A DNA stretch of 64,000 bases from Mesorhizobium atlanticum (GCF_003289965.1 NZ_QMBQ01000010.1:181093-245092), one strand, 5' to 3'. Positions 1 to 9,141 are shown, counted from the first letter of the stretch. The notes: generated by a model from the letters alone, not told the origin. Translations and numbers: made by a program.

Positions 1-605
1 CGCGCGTAGGCCTGGTCGGCAAGGTAGGCGTTGGCGATGGCGTTGGCGATGTCCGACGCCTTCTGCGCGCTCTTGGCGGTGATGATGATGTTGAGCACCA
101 GCACCTTGTCGTCGCGCTTCACCGCGAGCACGCGTCGCAGCGAATCCAGCGTGGTTGCCGCCCTGTCGCTCTCATTGTCGCCGAAGATCATGCCCATCCA
201 GCGGCCGAGAACGCCCTGCCCGTTGAACTCCGGATCCTCGGTGAGGTTCTTCGCCTTGATCGCGCGCAGCAGGACGCCGTTCGACTGCGCGACGCTGACC
301 TGGCTCTCGACCTGGGTGATGCCGCCGTCGGGCGAGATGCGGCTCGGATTGACGTCGTTGGTGACGACCTGGAGGTCCTCGGGATCGACGATGATCTGCG
401 CCGTCGAGGAGTAGAGCGCCGGCGTCAGCATGGTGTAGACGAGCGTCGCGGCGGTAAGCAGCGCTGAGACGGCGAGGATCAGGAAGCGGCGCCGCAACAG
501 GATGCGGCCGAGATCGCCAAGCTCGACCGTGGCCGACGCTGGCGCGGGCGCGTAGTAGGCTGGCGCCGGCGCGACCGCCTCCGAAGCGTTCTGCTGAGGC
601 ACCAT
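1..605 (-). CDS. Wzz/GumC-type exopolysaccharide chain-length protein, N-terminal part
   Basis: The gene runs off the left edge, so only about 200 N-terminal residues are seen. After a Pro/Ala-rich cytoplasmic start there is a basic LRRRF segment and a hydrophobic helix (ILAVSALLTAATLVYTML), followed by a periplasmic stretch with LYSSTAQIIVDP, as in Wzz/GumC co-polymerases. In this family the protein sits in the inner membrane and sets polysaccharide chain length during export. The start chosen is ATG at 605; its Shine-Dalgarno is weak, and an upstream TTG preceded by GGAG is an alternative. The gene diverges from the glycan-modification gene at 870. Any C-terminal tyrosine-kinase domain lies outside the window. 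Confidence 0.8.
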   Translation of the reverse strand, partial: MVPQQNASEAVAPAPAYYAPAPASATVELGDLGRILLRRRFLILAVSALLTAATLVYTMLTPALYSSTAQIIVDPEDLQVVTNDVNPSRISPDGGITQVESQVSVAQSNGVLLRAIKAKNLTEDPEFNGQGVLGRWMGMIFGDNESDRAATTLDSLRRVLAVKRDDKVLVLNIIITAKSAQKASDIANAIANAYLADQAYA

Positions 606-869
606 GAGCAGGGGTGGTTGCAAAGGTCGCTCCGACAACGCTCCATCGGCCGGCAAGACGAGAAATGCGGCGTCAGCCTAGCTATTCCCGGCAACGATTA
701 AAACACTGTTAATTATGTTCATAAATTGAGGCTGCCCTGGCACGAAGTTTGCACCAACACAGTGGAAATCTGGTGCAGCTGAAATTGGAGACATCGTGCG
801 CATGCGGCGGGAACTAGACCCGGCGGGACTGCCTGCCAGTTCCGGAGGCGAGTCGCCCGGGGACCGGCC
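606..869. promoter_or_regulatory. divergent intergenic region with AT-rich palindrome
   Basis: This 264-bp gap separates the minus-strand Wzz-like gene from the plus-strand gene at 870. Its middle (about 690-730) is much more AT-rich than the rest and holds a small perfect inverted repeat, TTATG-TT-CATAA, at 713-724. Promoters and perhaps an operator for exopolysaccharide control are expected here. No exact -10/-35 pair is convincing. Confidence 0.4.
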
Positions 870-2402
870 ATGCGCCTGAGCCTGCGCCTCAACGGCGATC
901 GCGTGCGCGCTTTCCATGTCATGCTGGCCGAACGGCTGTCGCTGCTGCCGGGCGTCGAGCTTTGCGTCGACGCGCGTCCGGCGGCGGGCGGCGTGCCGCG
1001 CGCGGCCGAGGCGCTGTTCCAGCTTGAAACGCTTATCCACCGGCTGCCCGCCAATGGGACGGCCAGGCGTGTGCCAATTTCGGCTCTGGCCGGCCATGCG
1101 AGGGCGTCCCAGTCGGCCGATCTCGCCATCGACCTTGTCGGCGATGTCGAGCCGCAAAGCGGACAGGTCTGGCGGCTCGCCTATGACGGCGTCTGCGGCG
1201 AGGAAGCCCTGCTGGCGCTCATCCTTGCCGGCCGCACGCCGCTCGCCCGCCTGGAGCAGAACGGCGCGACCATCGCCGAAGGGCGGCTCGGCACCGAATA
1301 TCACGGCATCGCGCTGGCGTCCTTCCAGGACATACTGGCGCGCACGGCCAGCCTGATCGCGGCGGCGGTGGCCGGCGCCGCGCGCTCGCATTTGCCCGTG
1401 CTGCCCGAACCGCCATCCGGCGCATCGCCTCCGCCCATGCCGTCGGCCACGAAGCTCGGCGTGCGGGCCGCCAAGGCGACAGTGCGGCGCATCGTCCAGC
1501 AGATCTATCATCTGTGCTACAACGCCCCACACTGGCGGGTCGGCTGGCGCGAGACGCAAGGCAAGGACCTTTACGATCTGCGCGCCCACCCGCAATCGGG
1601 ATGGCGCGACCTGGCCGACGACGGCAGCCGTTTCTACGCCGATCCCTTCCCCGTGCTTTACCGCGGCCAGGTGACGCTGTTCGTCGAGGATTACATCCAT
1701 AGCGCCGGCAAGGCGATCCTGTCGGCGGTGGCTTTCGGGCCGAACGGGCCGGCAGGCACGCCGAAGCCGGTGCTGGAACTGCCCTACCACCTCTCCTACC
1801 CCTTCGTGTTCGAGCGCGACGGCCAGATGTGGATGGTGCCGGAAAGCGGCGCCAACCGCAGCGTCGACCTCTACCGCGCCACCGCCTTCCCGGGCGGCTG
1901 GGTGAAGGAGGCGACGTTGGTCTCCGACATCGTCGCCAGCGACGCCACGCTTGTCGAGCATGGAGGACGCTGGTGGATGTTCGCCACGGTGCGCGACGGC
2001 GGCGGCGCCTTCTCCGACCAGCTGCATCTGTGGTCGGCGCCGGATTTCCGCGGGCCGTGGACACCGCATCCGAAGAACCCGCTGCTGGTCGACATCGCCT
2101 CGGCGCGGCCGGCGGGCCGCATGGTGAGCCGTGGCGGCCAGCTTCTGCGTCCGGTGCAGGACTGCCGCAGGAGCTATGGCGCCGCGCTCGGCATCGCACG
2201 CGTCACCCGACTCGACGATGACGGCTTCGAACAGGTCGTCGAGACGATCCTCAACCCGGGCGCCGGCTGGGCCGGCCGCAAGCTGCATACGCTCAACGAA
2301 GCGGGCGGACTGGAATTCATAGATGGTTCGGCAATGGCACCGCGCTGGAAGCAGACCCAGCGGCGGGACAGCATGCCCACGGGCCGTGGAGACAAGCAAT
2401 GA
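870..2402 (+). CDS. formyl transferase-like / GINT1-like propeller protein
   Basis: Predicted 510-residue protein. The first 190 residues form an alpha/beta region resembling degenerate formyl- or glycosyltransferase N-domains of rhizobial polysaccharide clusters. A basic linker (about 195-225) leads into a WRVGWRE segment and a C-terminal half rich in Trp/Tyr/Asp, with repeats such as FYADPFP, FVEDY, HLSYPFVFE and MWMVPES. That half matches the five-bladed propeller-like domain of glucosamine inositolphosphorylceramide transferase-type proteins. A role in decorating a surface glycan is inferred from the neighbouring Wzz-like gene. It overlaps the next gene by four bases (ATGA), so the two are probably translated together. 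The exact reaction is unknown. Confidence 0.7.
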   Translation: MRLSLRLNGDRVRAFHVMLAERLSLLPGVELCVDARPAAGGVPRAAEALFQLETLIHRLPANGTARRVPISALAGHARASQSADLAIDLVGDVEPQSGQVWRLAYDGVCGEEALLALILAGRTPLARLEQNGATIAEGRLGTEYHGIALASFQDILARTASLIAAAVAGAARSHLPVLPEPPSGASPPPMPSATKLGVRAAKATVRRIVQQIYHLCYNAPHWRVGWRETQGKDLYDLRAHPQSGWRDLADDGSRFYADPFPVLYRGQVTLFVEDYIHSAGKAILSAVAFGPNGPAGTPKPVLELPYHLSYPFVFERDGQMWMVPESGANRSVDLYRATAFPGGWVKEATLVSDIVASDATLVEHGGRWWMFATVRDGGGAFSDQLHLWSAPDFRGPWTPHPKNPLLVDIASARPAGRMVSRGGQLLRPVQDCRRSYGAALGIARVTRLDDDGFEQVVETILNPGAGWAGRKLHTLNEAGGLEFIDGSAMAPRWKQTQRRDSMPTGRGDKQ

Positions 2403-3607
2403 GCACCACCGGCAACTCCGAAGCGCCCGCCGCCCCGCCCGGCCGGACCGAGGTGGAGGTGGCAATCGTCGGCGCCGGGCTGGCCGGAACCGTTCTGGCG
2501 ATAACGCTCGCCAGAGCGGGCCGCAAGGTGGCGCTGATCGATCCGCACCGTGTCCATCATGACGAATTCCGGGCCGAGAAAACCCGCGCGGAACAGATGG
2601 GGCTGTTCGAAAAGCTCGGCCTGGGCTCGGTCTTCAGGTCGATCTCCACGCCGATGACCGATCTCCATATCTTCCGCTTCGGCCAGTTGTTCGAGCGCAA
2701 GCAGACCTTCGAATACGCCTTTTCCTACGCGCCGCTGGTCAACGGCATGCGAGCGGCGCTGCCTCCAGAAGTGCTGCTGACGGTGGGCAAGGTCGCCGAG
2801 GTGTCGACCGGACCGGACCGGCAGCGCCTGGTGCTCACCGACGGCTCGGTCATCGATGCCCGGCTCTTGGTGGTGGCCACCGGCTACAGCGAGGCGGTGC
2901 GGCGCGCCATCGGCGTCGAGCGCATCGAGGAATCGAAGGCGCATTCGCTGACGATGGGCTTCGATCTGGCGATCAGCCCGCAGGAATTCGGCCTGCAATC
3001 CCTCACCTTCTACGGAAGGCGGATCGCCGATCGCATTGCCTTTCTTACCATCTTCCGGATCGGCGAGCGGCTGCGGGCGAACATGTTCGTCTATCGGACC
3101 GTCGCCGACCCGTGGGTGCGTGCGTTCCGCGAGAACCCACAACAGATGCTTCTCGACCTGATGCCGGAGATTGCCGAGCGATGCGGCAACTTCGCCGTCG
3201 CCAGCGAGGTCGAGGTGCGGCAGGTCAGCCTGACGACGACCCAGGGCCATCGCCGCGACGGCGTGGTCTTCATCGGCGATGCGTTCGTCACGACCTGCCC
3301 TGCGCAAGGCGACGGCATCCACCGCGTGCTCACCGATGTCGAATGCCTCAGTTCCACGCATATCCCCGCCTGGCTCGCAACGCCCGGCATGGTGGCCGAC
3401 AAGATCTGCGCCTTCTATGACGATCCGATCAAGATCGCGGCCGACACCAGGGCCCTGCGCGCCAGCATCTATGCCAAGCGCATCACCACCGAGACCGGAC
3501 TGGAATGGCGCCTGCGCCGCCTGCGCAACAACACCGCGCGGCAGTTGATGGTCTTCGGCCGACGGTTCCGCGAAGCAGGAAAACCGGCCGAGCCGCGCGC
3601 GGCGTGA
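2399..3607 (+). CDS. FAD-dependent monooxygenase/oxidoreductase
   Basis: Predicted 402 residues. An N-terminal dinucleotide-binding motif GAGLAGTVLAITLARAGRKV lies near residue 25. The second FAD motif of the PHBH/UbiH-like group, VVFIGDAF, lies near residue 290 and is followed by CPAQGDGIHRVLTD. This supports a flavin monooxygenase or geranylgeranyl-reductase-like enzyme. The start overlaps the stop of the upstream glycan gene (ATGA), so the two form a translationally coupled pair, and modification of a lipid or sugar in the same pathway is a reasonable inference. The substrate cannot be told from sequence. Confidence 0.8.
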   Translation: MSTTGNSEAPAAPPGRTEVEVAIVGAGLAGTVLAITLARAGRKVALIDPHRVHHDEFRAEKTRAEQMGLFEKLGLGSVFRSISTPMTDLHIFRFGQLFERKQTFEYAFSYAPLVNGMRAALPPEVLLTVGKVAEVSTGPDRQRLVLTDGSVIDARLLVVATGYSEAVRRAIGVERIEESKAHSLTMGFDLAISPQEFGLQSLTFYGRRIADRIAFLTIFRIGERLRANMFVYRTVADPWVRAFRENPQQMLLDLMPEIAERCGNFAVASEVEVRQVSLTTTQGHRRDGVVFIGDAFVTTCPAQGDGIHRVLTDVECLSSTHIPAWLATPGMVADKICAFYDDPIKIAADTRALRASIYAKRITTETGLEWRLRRLRNNTARQLMVFGRRFREAGKPAEPRAA

Positions 3608-4012
3608 GAGGCGTTGCTTCCACCCAGGCCGGCAGGCGGCCGGGCGTTGCGCCGCCGGGCGCGCCCGGGAACGCCATTGTGAGCGAGCTTACGAATCCGT
3701 AAGTCGCGCTGCCTGGCGATGCCGGCGTAAATCAACGTTGAGCAGTGTCTCCTGCTTGGCGGGACAGCGTCGCTTCAATGGCCCGCTGCCGCCTCTATCG
3801 GTTCGGCAGCGGGCTATCGAGCGGCGGCACGCAGGGACCGGCTCTCACCGCCGCGGAGCCCGCGCCGGGGTTGCTTCGGATCGTTTCAGCCGCCCGTGAT
3901 ACCCGCTCGAACGCCCGGCGCGGGCGCCGACAGGATCCGCGCCTTCCGCGCACGGGGATTGGCCCCGCACCGGGCTTCGCCCTATCTTCGGATCGAAACA
4001 AGGACAACGACC
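3608..4012. other. 405-bp gap, no gene recognised
   Basis: No convincing coding sequence was found on either strand. Open frames here have poor composition and no ribosome-binding site. A short hairpin, CTTACG-AATC-CGTAAG, near 3690-3705 could act in termination after the monooxygenase gene or as a binding site. Confidence 0.4.
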
Positions 4013-4510
4013 ATGACCCGCATCCGCGCGATGACGAGGAACGATCTTGCCGACGTGTCACGGCTGCTCGGCCAATCCTGGCGGCGGACCTACGCGCCGA
4101 TCATGGGCGACGAGACCGTGGCCCGGCTTTCCGACGAAAGGCATGCGCCGGACAAGCTCGCGGAAGAACTGGAGGACGAGGACAAGATGTCCTTCGTCGC
4201 CGAACGCGCCGACGGCTCGATCGCCGGCTATGCGATGGCGGCGATGGATGGAAAAGGCGACGTCTCGCTGGAGCGGCTGCACATCGAGCCGCAGGCGTTC
4301 GGCAGCGGGCTTGCGGTCGACCTTTTGCATGCCGTGCTTGCCGCGCATGCCGGCATCCCCTCGATCGCGCTGGAGGTGATCGAGGGCAACGACCGCGCGA
4401 TCGCCTTCTACCGCAAGCACGGCTTCGAGGTGGTCGAACGCCGCGAGGCCGCCCACGGCGTCGACGGCCACGCCTCGCTGATCATGCGGCGCATGCTGCC
4501 GAGGGCTTAG
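4013..4510 (+). CDS. GNAT family N-acetyltransferase
   Basis: Predicted 165 residues. It starts MTRIRAMTRNDL and has the GNAT layout: beta-1/alpha-1 with VSRLLGQSW, a central strand SLERLHIEPQAFGSGLAVDLL carrying a degenerate acetyl-CoA P-loop (QAFGSG in place of R/QxxGxG), then ALEVIEGNDRAIAFYRKHGFEVV, the conserved N-xx-A-xx-FY-xx-GF motif. ATG at 4013 is chosen because AAGGA lies eight bases upstream; the open frame extends further left without support. The acceptor substrate is unknown. Confidence 0.85.
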   Translation: MTRIRAMTRNDLADVSRLLGQSWRRTYAPIMGDETVARLSDERHAPDKLAEELEDEDKMSFVAERADGSIAGYAMAAMDGKGDVSLERLHIEPQAFGSGLAVDLLHAVLAAHAGIPSIALEVIEGNDRAIAFYRKHGFEVVERREAAHGVDGHASLIMRRMLPRA

Positions 4511-4536
4511 AACCGCGAGCCGCTCTGTCTGCTTGT

Positions 4537-4587
4537 TTTGACGCAATTCATGACGGAAAGCCGCTCACACTTTTCCGGGAATTGCTC
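4537..4587 (+). repeat. dispersed palindromic repeat, family A (short form)
   Basis: A 50-bp element of the pattern TTGACGCAATTC..GACGGAAA.CCGCT.CACACTTTTCC.GGAATTGCT. It is internally complementary, pairing GCAATTC with GAATTGC. Related copies lie at 6740, 7649, 18172 and 56351. This copy sits between the convergent acetyltransferase and LacI genes. Confidence 0.85.
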
Positions 4588-4598
4588 CGGAGGCTCCC

Positions 4599-5630
4599 TC
4601 AAGCCGAACGGCGCAGCATCAATTCGGCGTTGAGCAGGACACGCGCGTTGTCGCGCTTGGCGGGCGGGGCGTCTTCATCCAGCCGCTGCAGCAGGAGCTC
4701 GATCGCCAGGCGGCCGATCTCGTTGTAGTTCTGCGCCACGGTGGTGATCGGCGGGCAGGCATAGCGCGACAAGGGATGGTCGTCATGGCCGGCGACGCGC
4801 AGGTCGCAATCGGCGCCGTGACCGACCTTGAGGCCAAGCGCGTAGGCTGCGCTGATGACGCCGAAGGCGATGCGGTCGTTGGCGCACAGCACGGTTCCGG
4901 TCGGGAATCCCTGCCCCTTCAGGATGCGCAGCGCCTCGTCATGGCCGAACTTCTCGAAATCCCAGGAGCCGGCATCCTCGACCGCCACGATCGACGGCGT
5001 CACTTTGAACTCGCGCATGGCCTCGACATAGGCTTCCTGCCTCGCCGTGGCGTTGTTGTTGACCAGCGGCATGCCGAAATAGCAGGGCGGCTCGCCCGAG
5101 CGGCAGAGATAGTCGACGATCAGCCGAAAGCTTTGCCGGTTGTCGGTGCCGACGAAGGACGACGTCTCGTCGAGCGGCGAGTCGACATAGATCAGCGGGA
5201 TCGACGCGCCGAGCTCGGCAAGCACGCGATGGTGCGAGCGCACGCCAAGCGGGGCGATGATGGCGCCGGCGATGTTCATCGAGCGGAACGTCTGGATCGC
5301 CTGGTCCTCCATCTCGGCGCGGCCATCGGACGACAGCACGAAGGCGAGGAAGCCGGCCTCGTTGGCGATCGTCTCGATGCGGCGCGTCAGCGCCATGTAG
5401 AACGGATCGGTCGAATTGGGGATGATGACGCCGAGGATGTTGGAGCGGCGGCGGTTCAGATTGACCGCGAATATGCTGGGCCGGAAGTCCGACTTCTTCA
5501 GCGCCGCCTCGATGACGCTGCGGGTGTTCTGCCGCACGGAACCCGGATCGTTGAAGTATTTCGAGACCGTGGTGCGGGACAGGCCGACAAAGGCGGAGAA
5601 GTCCTCCATCGTCCTGATCGTCTTTGCCAT
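4599..5630 (-). CDS. LacI family transcriptional regulator
   Basis: Predicted 343 residues. The N-terminal helix-turn-helix is TMEDFSAFVGLSRTTVSKYF, followed by a hinge LNRRRSNILGVIIP and a periplasmic-binding-type sensor domain (DPFYMALTRRIETIANEAG, VLCANDRIAFGVI, LRVAGHDD). This is the full family length. ATG at 5630 has AGAAGG directly in front; a longer start at 5690 exists but adds residues not typical of the family. It is the last gene of the minus-strand polyol run and probably represses that locus when no inducer is present. Operator-like palindromes near 9142-9301 are candidate targets (inference). Confidence 0.9.
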   Translation of the reverse strand: MAKTIRTMEDFSAFVGLSRTTVSKYFNDPGSVRQNTRSVIEAALKKSDFRPSIFAVNLNRRRSNILGVIIPNSTDPFYMALTRRIETIANEAGFLAFVLSSDGRAEMEDQAIQTFRSMNIAGAIIAPLGVRSHHRVLAELGASIPLIYVDSPLDETSSFVGTDNRQSFRLIVDYLCRSGEPPCYFGMPLVNNNATARQEAYVEAMREFKVTPSIVAVEDAGSWDFEKFGHDEALRILKGQGFPTGTVLCANDRIAFGVISAAYALGLKVGHGADCDLRVAGHDDHPLSRYACPPITTVAQNYNEIGRLAIELLLQRLDEDAPPAKRDNARVLLNAELMLRRSA

Positions 5631-5712
5631 CCTTCTGCCCCTGTCGGTACCGCCGTCACGACTGTCTACTTGAGTCACCGCTTGGCGCAAAGGCGGGCAA
5701 TCGTGCCTCCGT

Positions 5713-6726
5713 TCAAGCCTCGGCCGAGAATTGTACCTTCATCGTCGCGGGATCGCCGCCCCCCTTTGCGAAGAACGGCAGCACCTCGCCAAGCGGCAGC
5801 CGGTGGCTGACCAGCTTCGCCATGGTGCCGTCGTCGCGGCTCAGGATCGCAAGCGCCTGCGGGATGTTCCGGTTCAGCGAATGCGATCCGACCAGCCTGA
5901 TCTGGCGACGGAATATCTCGAACGGTGCGACCGCGATGCGAGCATCCGGCGGGCAGACGCCGAAAACCAGCGCCGTGCCGCCATCGGCGGTGAGGCCGAT
6001 CATGCTTTCGACCACCTTGGCGATGCCGGTCGCGTCGGCGACGAAGTCGAAGCCGCGCGCCCGCGCCGCGATATCCTGCGATCCGGACACCAGCGGTTCC
6101 AGTCCAAGGGAGGCTGCGAAGGCAAGACGCGGCTCGCTGATGTCGGCCACCGCCACTTTCGCCACGCCGCTGGCCTTGAGCGACAGCGCCATCAGCAGAC
6201 CGATCGGTCCGGCGCCGAAGACGAGCGCGTTGCCGGGCACGTGGCCGCCTGCCCCTACCCCGGCCGCGCCGAGGCCGTTCAGCACGCAGGCCAGCGGCTC
6301 GGCGAGCGCCGCCGTCTCGAAAGCGAGATCGCCGATGCCATGGAGATGATCGACGGCGACGAGGCTGTACTCGGCAAAACCGCCATTCTCCGTCACGCCA
6401 TAGGCCTTCAGCGTGGAGCAGAGGTTGGTCAGGCCTTTCGCGCAAGCCGGGCAGTGCCCGCATGGGATGTTGGGGTCGACGGCGACGCGATCGCCGGGCT
6501 TCACCGACGTCACGTCCTCGGCGACGGCCTCGATCGTTCCGGCATATTCATGGCCAGGCACCAGCGGAAACGCGCCTGAACCATAACGACCGTGCAGCAC
6601 GTCGATATCGGTGTGGCAAAGGCCCGCCGCGCGCACCCTGACCAGAGCGTGGCCGGGCCGGATGCCCGGCATTTCGAGTTCCGCCATGCCGGCAACGCCC
6701 GCGGCGGCAAATCGGATCGCCTTCAT
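5713..6726 (-). CDS. zinc-dependent polyol dehydrogenase (D-altritol dehydrogenase-like)
   Basis: Predicted 337-residue medium-chain dehydrogenase. The catalytic zinc site is suggested by LCHTDIDVLHG and GHEYAGTIE. The four structural-zinc cysteines lie in CGHCPACAKGLTNLC, and the NAD-binding motif is VFGAGPIGLL. The start at 6726 has AGGAG nine bases upstream. It lies with an SDR dehydrogenase, a PfkB kinase and a PF08013 epimerase. That set reproduces the Agrobacterium D-altritol/galactitol gene set, in which a PF00107 member oxidises D-altritol to D-tagatose. The substrate is inferred from context; sorbitol or another hexitol is possible. Confidence 0.85.
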   Translation of the reverse strand: MKAIRFAAAGVAGMAELEMPGIRPGHALVRVRAAGLCHTDIDVLHGRYGSGAFPLVPGHEYAGTIEAVAEDVTSVKPGDRVAVDPNIPCGHCPACAKGLTNLCSTLKAYGVTENGGFAEYSLVAVDHLHGIGDLAFETAALAEPLACVLNGLGAAGVGAGGHVPGNALVFGAGPIGLLMALSLKASGVAKVAVADISEPRLAFAASLGLEPLVSGSQDIAARARGFDFVADATGIAKVVESMIGLTADGGTALVFGVCPPDARIAVAPFEIFRRQIRLVGSHSLNRNIPQALAILSRDDGTMAKLVSHRLPLGEVLPFFAKGGGDPATMKVQFSAEA

Positions 6727-6739
6727 CGTCGTCTCCTGC

Positions 6740-6790
6740 TTGACGCAATTCCGGACGGAAAACCGCTGCACACTTTTCCTGGAATTGCTT
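6740..6790 (+). repeat. family A repeat inside the polyol operon
   Basis: Same 50-bp element as at 4537 (TTGACGCAATTCCGGACGG, then AACCGC, CACACTTTTCC and GGAATTGC). It fills the gap between the SDR stop and the ribosome-binding site of the zinc dehydrogenase gene, so the polycistronic mRNA would carry its hairpin. Confidence 0.85.
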
Positions 6791-6796
6791 TGCGTC

Positions 6797-7567
6797 TCAA
6801 CTCATCCAATTGCCGCCGTCGACATTATAGGTCTGCGCGAGGATGTAATCGCTGTCGGATGAGGCCAGGAACACGGCGAGCCCGGCAATATCCTCGGGCT
6901 GCGCGAAACGGCCGATCGGCACCGACTTCGCCACCGCCGCCTTCTTCTCGCCCGGCTTCAAACCTTCCCATCGGGCGAAATGCGCGTCGACCACATCCCA
7001 ATGCTCGCCGTCGACGACGCCCGGCGCAATGGCGTTGACGTTGATGCCGTGCTTGACCAGCGCAAGCGCCGCCGACTGCGTCGCAGAGATGATCGCCGCC
7101 TTCGAGGCGCAATAGAGCGTCACCAGCGCCTCGCCGCGGCGGCCGGCCTGGCTTGCCATGTTGATGATCTTGCCGCCGCGGCCGCGCGCGATCATCAGAT
7201 TGGACACCGCCTTCATCATGAACAGCGGCCCCTTGAGGTTGATGCCGAAGACGCGCTCATAGCTTTGTTCGGTGATGTCGGTGATCGGCGCCATGTCGAA
7301 GATGGCAGCGTTGTTGACCAGGATGTCGATGCCGCCGAACTCACGGTCGACTTGCGCCGCGACGCTCTCGATGGCGGCGAGATCAGTGACGTCGAGCTTC
7401 TTCGCGCTGGCCGCCGGACCGATTTCGGCCGCCCCCCGCGTCGCACGCTCGATGTCGATATCGGCGATCACCACTTTGGCGCCTTCGCGCGCAAAAGCCT
7501 GCGCGAAACCGAGGCCGATGCCGCGCGCGCCGCCGGTGATCAGGGCAGTTTTGTCCTTCAGCTTCAT
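6797..7567 (-). CDS. smoS: SDR sorbitol/galactitol dehydrogenase, SmoS-like
   Basis: Predicted 256-residue classical short-chain dehydrogenase. It shows the cofactor motif TGGARGIG, VNNAA, and the catalytic Ser/Tyr/Lys set in NMASQAGRRGEALVTLYCAS followed by KAA. The C-terminus (TYNVDGGNWMS) and much of the chain resemble Rhodobacter SmoS, which oxidises sorbitol to fructose and galactitol to D-tagatose. ATG at 7567 is chosen over an unsupported longer frame. It stands between the binding-protein gene and the zinc dehydrogenase gene on the same strand. Galactitol is the best guess, because the plus-strand genes process tagatose. Confidence 0.88.
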   Translation of the reverse strand: MKLKDKTALITGGARGIGLGFAQAFAREGAKVVIADIDIERATRGAAEIGPAASAKKLDVTDLAAIESVAAQVDREFGGIDILVNNAAIFDMAPITDITEQSYERVFGINLKGPLFMMKAVSNLMIARGRGGKIINMASQAGRRGEALVTLYCASKAAIISATQSAALALVKHGINVNAIAPGVVDGEHWDVVDAHFARWEGLKPGEKKAAVAKSVPIGRFAQPEDIAGLAVFLASSDSDYILAQTYNVDGGNWMS

Positions 7568-7648
7568 TCCAGGATCCGATTCTTCCACGTTTCGAAAAAT
7601 GATGTCGGGCACAGGTGCTCGCGAGGAACGCACGGATCCACCTTTGCT

Positions 7649-7693
7649 CAAGCAATTGCGAAGGAAGAAACGCTGCGCGCTTCTCCTCGAAAT
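7649..7693 (+). repeat. degenerate family A repeat
   Basis: The stretch AGCAATTGCGAAGGAAGAAA, then CGCTGCGCGCTTCTCC and GAAATGCC aligns over its length with the family A element at 6740 but has many substitutions. It lies between the binding-protein gene and the SDR gene, so two copies punctuate this operon. Confidence 0.55.
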
Positions 7694-7802
7694 GCCAGGC
7701 GGATCCGCGCATCCTCCGGCCCGGCCGCAAGGGAGTTCTGCGGCGGGTCGGATGGCCGGGAGCGGCGCACGTTCCGCTTCCCGGCTTGCCTCGAGCGGAC
7801 GC

Positions 7803-9122
7803 CTATTTGATGTAGCCCGCTTCCTCCATCGTCTTCTCCACCGAGGCTTGCGCGCTGTTCAGCGCGTCGTCGACCGACTGCTCGCCGGTGACCGCCGCGG
7901 CAACCGCCTGGCCGACCTGGGTGCCGATGCCCTGGAATTCAGGGATGGCGACGAACTGGATGCCGGTATAGGGCACAGGGTCCTTGGTCTGCTTGGTCGG
8001 ATCGGCGGATTCGATCGCGGCAAGCACGGTCGCGGCGAACGGCGCCGCCTTCTGGTAGTCCGCGCTGGCATAGGTCGACTTGCGCGTTCCCGGCGGTGCC
8101 GCGACCCAGCCTTCGGTCTCGCCGACACGCTGGACATAGGCCTTCGACGTCGCCCATTTGACGAAGGATTTCGCCGTGTCCGCCTTCTTGGTCGAGGCTG
8201 GAATGGCGAGGCTCCAGGCCCAGCCCCAGGCCGACCCGTTGGGCGTGACCGCGACCGGCGCCTTGGCGAAGGCGACCTTGTCGGCGACCTTGCTCTGCTT
8301 CGGATCGTAGACGCGGCCGGCGGCGGACGTGGCATCGATCCAGATCGCGCAATGACCGGAAGCAAACAGTGTCTGGTTCTCGTTGAAGCCGTTGGAGCTG
8401 ATGCCGGGAGGGCCGTCCTTCTTCATGGTGTCGACATACCAGCCGATCGCCTTCTTCCAGGCGTCGGAATTGAGCTGCGGCTTCCAGTCCATGTCGAACC
8501 AGCGGCCGCCGAACGTGTTCACCAGCGTGCCGACGAAGGCCATGTTCTCGCCCCAGCCCGGCTTGCCGCGCAGGCACAGCCCGTATTGCTGCTTCGATTT
8601 GTCGGTGAGCTTGCCTGCGAATTCCGTGATCTGGTCGTAGGTCGGCTGCTCCGGCATCTTCAGACCGGCGGCGTCAAACAGGTCCTTGCGGTAGAGCGTG
8701 AACGAGCTCTCGGCATAGAAGGGCACGGCATAGAGATTGCCGTCGACGGTCAGGCCGCTGCGCACCGGCGCAATCAGGTCGTCATAGTCGTAGTCGGCGC
8801 CGAGGTCGTTGAGCGGCGTCAGCCAGCCGGCCTTGCCCCAGATCGGCGTTTCATAGCCGCCGATGGTCATGACATCGAACTGGCCACCCTTGGTGGCGAT
8901 GTCAGTGGTAACGCGCTCGCGCAGCACGTTTTCTTCGAGCACCACCCAATTGACCTTGTTGCCGGTCGCCTTTTCCCACTCCGGCGTCAGCTTCTGCATG
9001 ATGATCATGTCGCCATTGTTGACGGTGGCGACAGTGATTTCCTCGGCGAGCGCTGCGCCCGCCATCAGCGCCGAGGCGGCGGTGGCCGCGGCGAGAATTC
9101 CCATAGACCTACGCATTGGCAT
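7803..9122 (-). CDS. ABC transporter sugar-alcohol-binding protein
   Basis: Predicted 439 residues, family 1 solute-binding protein. A signal peptide (basic MPMRRSMG, hydrophobic core, cleavage after AGAALA) sends it to the periplasm. Internal motifs such as WVVLEENVLRERVTTDIA and FDVMTIGGYE resemble the sorbitol/mannitol (SmoE-type) binding proteins. ATG at 9122 has the strong site AAGGAGGAG upstream. Normally the gene is followed by two permease genes and an ATPase gene; here the next gene, after 235 bp, is the SDR dehydrogenase. The binding protein must therefore work with transporter parts encoded elsewhere, or is a relic. Confidence 0.9.
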   Translation of the reverse strand: MPMRRSMGILAAATAASALMAGAALAEEITVATVNNGDMIIMQKLTPEWEKATGNKVNWVVLEENVLRERVTTDIATKGGQFDVMTIGGYETPIWGKAGWLTPLNDLGADYDYDDLIAPVRSGLTVDGNLYAVPFYAESSFTLYRKDLFDAAGLKMPEQPTYDQITEFAGKLTDKSKQQYGLCLRGKPGWGENMAFVGTLVNTFGGRWFDMDWKPQLNSDAWKKAIGWYVDTMKKDGPPGISSNGFNENQTLFASGHCAIWIDATSAAGRVYDPKQSKVADKVAFAKAPVAVTPNGSAWGWAWSLAIPASTKKADTAKSFVKWATSKAYVQRVGETEGWVAAPPGTRKSTYASADYQKAAPFAATVLAAIESADPTKQTKDPVPYTGIQFVAIPEFQGIGTQVGQAVAAAVTGEQSVDDALNSAQASVEKTMEEAGYIK

Positions 9123-9141
9123 TTCGTCTCCTCCTTTACGA

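Noticed and set aside
678..2465. Long minus-strand open frame of nearly 600 codons opposite the GINT-like gene
   Set aside because: Arg/Ala-rich with no domain pattern or ribosome-binding site. The plus-strand frame has clear propeller motifs; this is an antisense shadow caused by high GC.
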